Origin: VGBO01 sp964453335
Lineage (GTDB): Bacteria; Actinomycetota; Acidimicrobiia; Acidimicrobiales; CAIXPF01
Direction: 5' to 3'
NCBI GenBank assembly: GCA_964453335.1
Contig: CAYVOK010000014.1
Span: 1-64,000 of the forward strand
DNA: 64,000 bases
In this document: positions 62,168 to 64,000 of the stretch, one piece after another
Layout: each line of letters opens with the position of its first letter
Numbering within the stretch: position 1 is the stretch's first letter
Position numbers and translations under genes: made by a program
The notes under the pieces: generated by a model
Seen by the model: the letters and a program-made list of their open reading frames with translations, nothing else
Told to the model about the DNA's origin: nothing
The model's database searches: none

Positions 62168-62944
62168 GTGGAACTTCGGGACCGGGTCGCGGTTATCACC
62201 GGCGGTGGTGGCGGGATCGGATCGGCGGTCGGGCGGCGCTTCGCCGCCGAGGGGGCCCGGGCGGTCGTGCTCGTCGACCGCGACGCTGCGGCGGCCGAGG
62301 CCGCGGCAGCCCGTCTCGGGCTCGGGGACCGTGGCCTCGGCGTCGGACTCGACGTCACCGACGAGGCGGCGATCGGCGGGCTCGTCGAGTCGGTGCTCGA
62401 CCGGTTCGGCCCGATCGACGTGTTCTTCTCGAACGCCGGGGCGGGTGCCGACGGCGGCGTCGAGGCCTCCGACGCTGCATGGCAGCGCCAATGGGACCTC
62501 CACGTCATGTCGCACGTCTACGCGGCCCGGGCGGTGCTGCCCTCGATGACCGCCCGGGGCGAGGGGTACCTGCTCCACACGGCGTCGGCGGCAGGGCTCC
62601 TGCTCGCCATGGGGAGTGCGCCCTACAGCGTGACGAAGGCGGCCTGCATCAAACTTGCCGAGTACCTCGCGATCACCCACGGAGACGAGGGCATCCGGGT
62701 GTCGGTGCTGTGTCCGCAGGGCGTGAACACGGCCATGGCCCCCCGTCAGCTCGGGGACGGCGCGACCGACGGGATCAAGGAACCCGACGACGTCGCTGCG
62801 ACCGTCGTCGACGCGATGCGGGAGGAGCGGTTCATGATCCTGTCCCACCCCGAGGTCGCGGAGTACGTCAAGCGCAAGGCGGTCGACCCCGACCGCTGGC
62901 TGCGGGGTATGCGCCGGCTGCGGGGTCGTTCGCTCGACCGCTGA
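62168..62944 (+). CDS. short-chain dehydrogenase/reductase, paralogue of the SDR at 43481
   Basis: 258 residues. The cofactor loop is TGGGGGIG followed by LVDRDA, suggesting NAD. The other motifs are SNAGAG, the active-site Ser in LHTASAAG, and YSVTK. Long identical stretches with the other SDR (VYAARAVLPSM, ARGEGYLL, GIRVSVLCPQ, and the end REERF...HPEV) show a duplication. GTG 62168 is supported by GGAGGAA at 62156-62162. Divergent from sdhCAB. Substrate unknown. Confidence 0.92.
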   Translation: MELRDRVAVITGGGGGIGSAVGRRFAAEGARAVVLVDRDAAAAEAAAARLGLGDRGLGVGLDVTDEAAIGGLVESVLDRFGPIDVFFSNAGAGADGGVEASDAAWQRQWDLHVMSHVYAARAVLPSMTARGEGYLLHTASAAGLLLAMGSAPYSVTKAACIKLAEYLAITHGDEGIRVSVLCPQGVNTAMAPRQLGDGATDGIKEPDDVAATVVDAMREERFMILSHPEVAEYVKRKAVDPDRWLRGMRRLRGRSLDR

Positions 62945-63006
62945 GAGGGTCGAAAGTCCCGACGGGAGAGGACCTCCGACCGGGGCGGGGTCGCGCCGGG
63001 GCTCCG

Positions 63007-63012
63007 TACGGT
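63007..63012 (+). promoter_or_regulatory. -10 box for a leaderless transcript of the small membrane protein
   Basis: TACGGT ends six bases before ATG 63019. Confidence 0.55.
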
Positions 63013-63018
63013 CGCCGC

Positions 63019-63279
63019 ATGGCAGTTGCACGGATCGACACGCGGACCGACGAGATGCTCGAGCCCGAGGACCGGGCGTTCGTCCGCACCACGGTGATCG
63101 GCGTCCTCGTCGGCGTCGTGGTGATGTTCGGCCTCGTCACCCTTGCGGTGCAGCTCGTCGCCGGTGGACTCGGATGGTGGTTCACCCTCGGGGTGGCGAC
63201 GTTCGCGTCGGTGGTGACGGGAGGTTTCTTCGGCGGGGTGGTCTTCGCCTCACGGCACCTGATGGTGCGCGGGGACTGA
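63019..63279 (+). CDS. small two-helix membrane protein of unknown function
   Basis: 86 residues. A polar N-terminus rich in acidic residues (RTDEMLEPEDRAF) is followed by two hydrophobic helices at about 28-50 and 54-77, and a short basic end. No family is recognised. It is supported by a leaderless promoter and family-like codon use. It converges with the partial SDR gene. Confidence 0.7.
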   Translation: MAVARIDTRTDEMLEPEDRAFVRTTVIGVLVGVVVMFGLVTLAVQLVAGGLGWWFTLGVATFASVVTGGFFGGVVFASRHLMVRGD

Positions 63280-63289
63280 GCACGCTCAG
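63276..63289. terminator. small bidirectional hairpin between convergent genes
   Basis: CTGAG and CTCAG arms with a CACG loop span the stop of the small membrane protein gene and the end of the partial SDR. Short, so weak support. Confidence 0.3.
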
Positions 63290-64000
63290 CGGCGCAGCGG
63301 CGCGGCGTCGCTCCAGGCGAGGCGTTCCTCGACGGCGGGCAGGCGCACCTGGCGCCAGGTGATGTCGACGAGGTCGGCCTCGGCGGGATCGACCATCAGC
63401 TCGAACATGCCGCCGCGCACCTCCGCCGTCGGCCGGGCGAGCAACTGGAGGAACGCCTCCGCGGCCTCGGTCGTCGCGAGCATGCGGGGCTGCCAGCGGC
63501 CGAAGACCTTCTCGTTGTCGGCGTACTCGTCCGTCATCCCGGTGCGGATGAAGGGGAAGAGCACCGAGCACGCCGAGATCGTGTCGGCCGAGCGGCCGAG
63601 GTTGATGTCGAGCACGCGGGGGAGCTGCAGCACCGCCCAGTTCGAGATCGCGTACCCGGGCACCGACGGTCCCGGGTCGACCGCCTGCCGGGATGACACG
63701 TAGACGAGCTGCAGCGGCAGACCGTGGTGCACCGCCTCCCCCGCCCACAGGTGGGTGACGGCCAGGAACCCGTCGATCTTCGTGTCGAGCACGAGGCGTG
63801 ATTCCTCGAGGTTGTCGATGAAGTGCTGGCGCACCCGGGCCCGGCGCATCGCCGTCGGCTCGTCGGGCACCTCGCGCAGTGCCCGACCGAAGCTGTACCC
63901 GCGCTCGGTGAGGCCGGAATTGCAGATGACGAGGTCCGGGGGGAGTCCGCCCATCTGCTCGACGACGTAGGACCGCATCGCCCACAGGTCGCCCATGTTC
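63286..64000 (-). CDS. SDR-like protein, partial (N-terminus beyond the window)
   Basis: At least 236 residues; the 5-prime end lies past base 64000. The visible part has the beta-4 to beta-5 region of the SDR fold with ICNSGLTERG in the place of the N-A-G motif and LVYVSSRQAV holding the usual serine. The tyrosine is present in GYAISNWAV, but the position of the catalytic lysine is N (Y-x3-N). The cofactor loop is not visible. It may be a non-catalytic or altered SDR. Confidence 0.7.
   Translation of the reverse strand, partial: NMGDLWAMRSYVVEQMGGLPPDLVICNSGLTERGYSFGRALREVPDEPTAMRRARVRQHFIDNLEESRLVLDTKIDGFLAVTHLWAGEAVHHGLPLQLVYVSSRQAVDPGPSVPGYAISNWAVLQLPRVLDINLGRSADTISACSVLFPFIRTGMTDEYADNEKVFGRWQPRMLATTEAAEAFLQLLARPTAEVRGGMFELMVDPAEADLVDITWRQVRLPAVEERLAWSDAAPLRR

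Overview
The window looks like a chromosomal segment of a high-GC actinobacterium. The gene content (single-membrane type sdhCAB, IMP dehydrogenase of the GuaB3 type next to guaA, an F420-type luciferase-like oxidoreductase, very frequent GTG starts, many TANNNT -10 boxes placed 6-8 bases before start codons) suggests Acidimicrobiia or a near relative. That placement is inference; no rRNA gene is present to confirm it. I see no insertion sequence, prophage, integrase, CRISPR array, tRNA or rRNA gene. Coding density is very high and no gene-free stretch exceeds about 170 bases.

Layout. 1-10623: the spc and alpha ribosomal operons (rplN end, rplX, rplE, rpsZ, rpsH, rplF, rplR, rpsE, rpmD, rplO, secY, adk, then rpmJ, rpsM, rpsK, rpsD, rpoA, rplQ), followed by truA and rplM-rpsI. 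The usual map and infA genes between adk and rpmJ are missing and a promoter-bearing gap sits there. 10646-21151: a long tightly overlapped cell-wall, cofactor-repair and tRNA-modification operon (glmM, an unusually large GlmS-like protein, acpS, nnr, alr, tsaE, tsaB, rimI, tsaD). 21193-23247: groES-groEL with a perfect CIRCE operator and a strong terminator. 23282-36442: nucleotide, one-carbon and central metabolism (Nudix hydrolase, alpha/beta hydrolase, guaB3-guaA, pcrA, a B12-binding mutase subunit, sucCD, purH-folD-metF).

36452-64000: a mosaic of short, often leaderless or convergent units. These are a cytochrome P450, a class III CoA-transferase and isocitrate dehydrogenase on the minus strand; AIM24 and an ornithine decarboxylase-like enzyme; a divergent phosphotransferase/SDR pair; nhaA; nudC; terC with a universal stress protein; a membrane-anchored glutamate synthase-like FMN protein; a luciferase-like oxidoreductase; a three-gene ABC exporter; argJ; mdh; an SCP2 protein; an unidentified protein; an MgtE/SLC41-like transporter; sdhCAB; a second SDR; a small membrane protein; and a third, partial SDR.

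Together the metabolic genes cover much of the lower TCA cycle (icd, sucCD, sdhCAB, mdh), purine synthesis from AICAR to GMP (purH, guaB3, guaA) with its folate supply (folD, metF), and an accessory set suited to lipid or isoprenoid catabolism (P450, CoA-transferase, SDRs, phosphotransferase, SCP2). The most unusual object is the 1142-residue GlmS-like protein. Most of the remainder is conserved housekeeping, so I do not claim a complete new system here.
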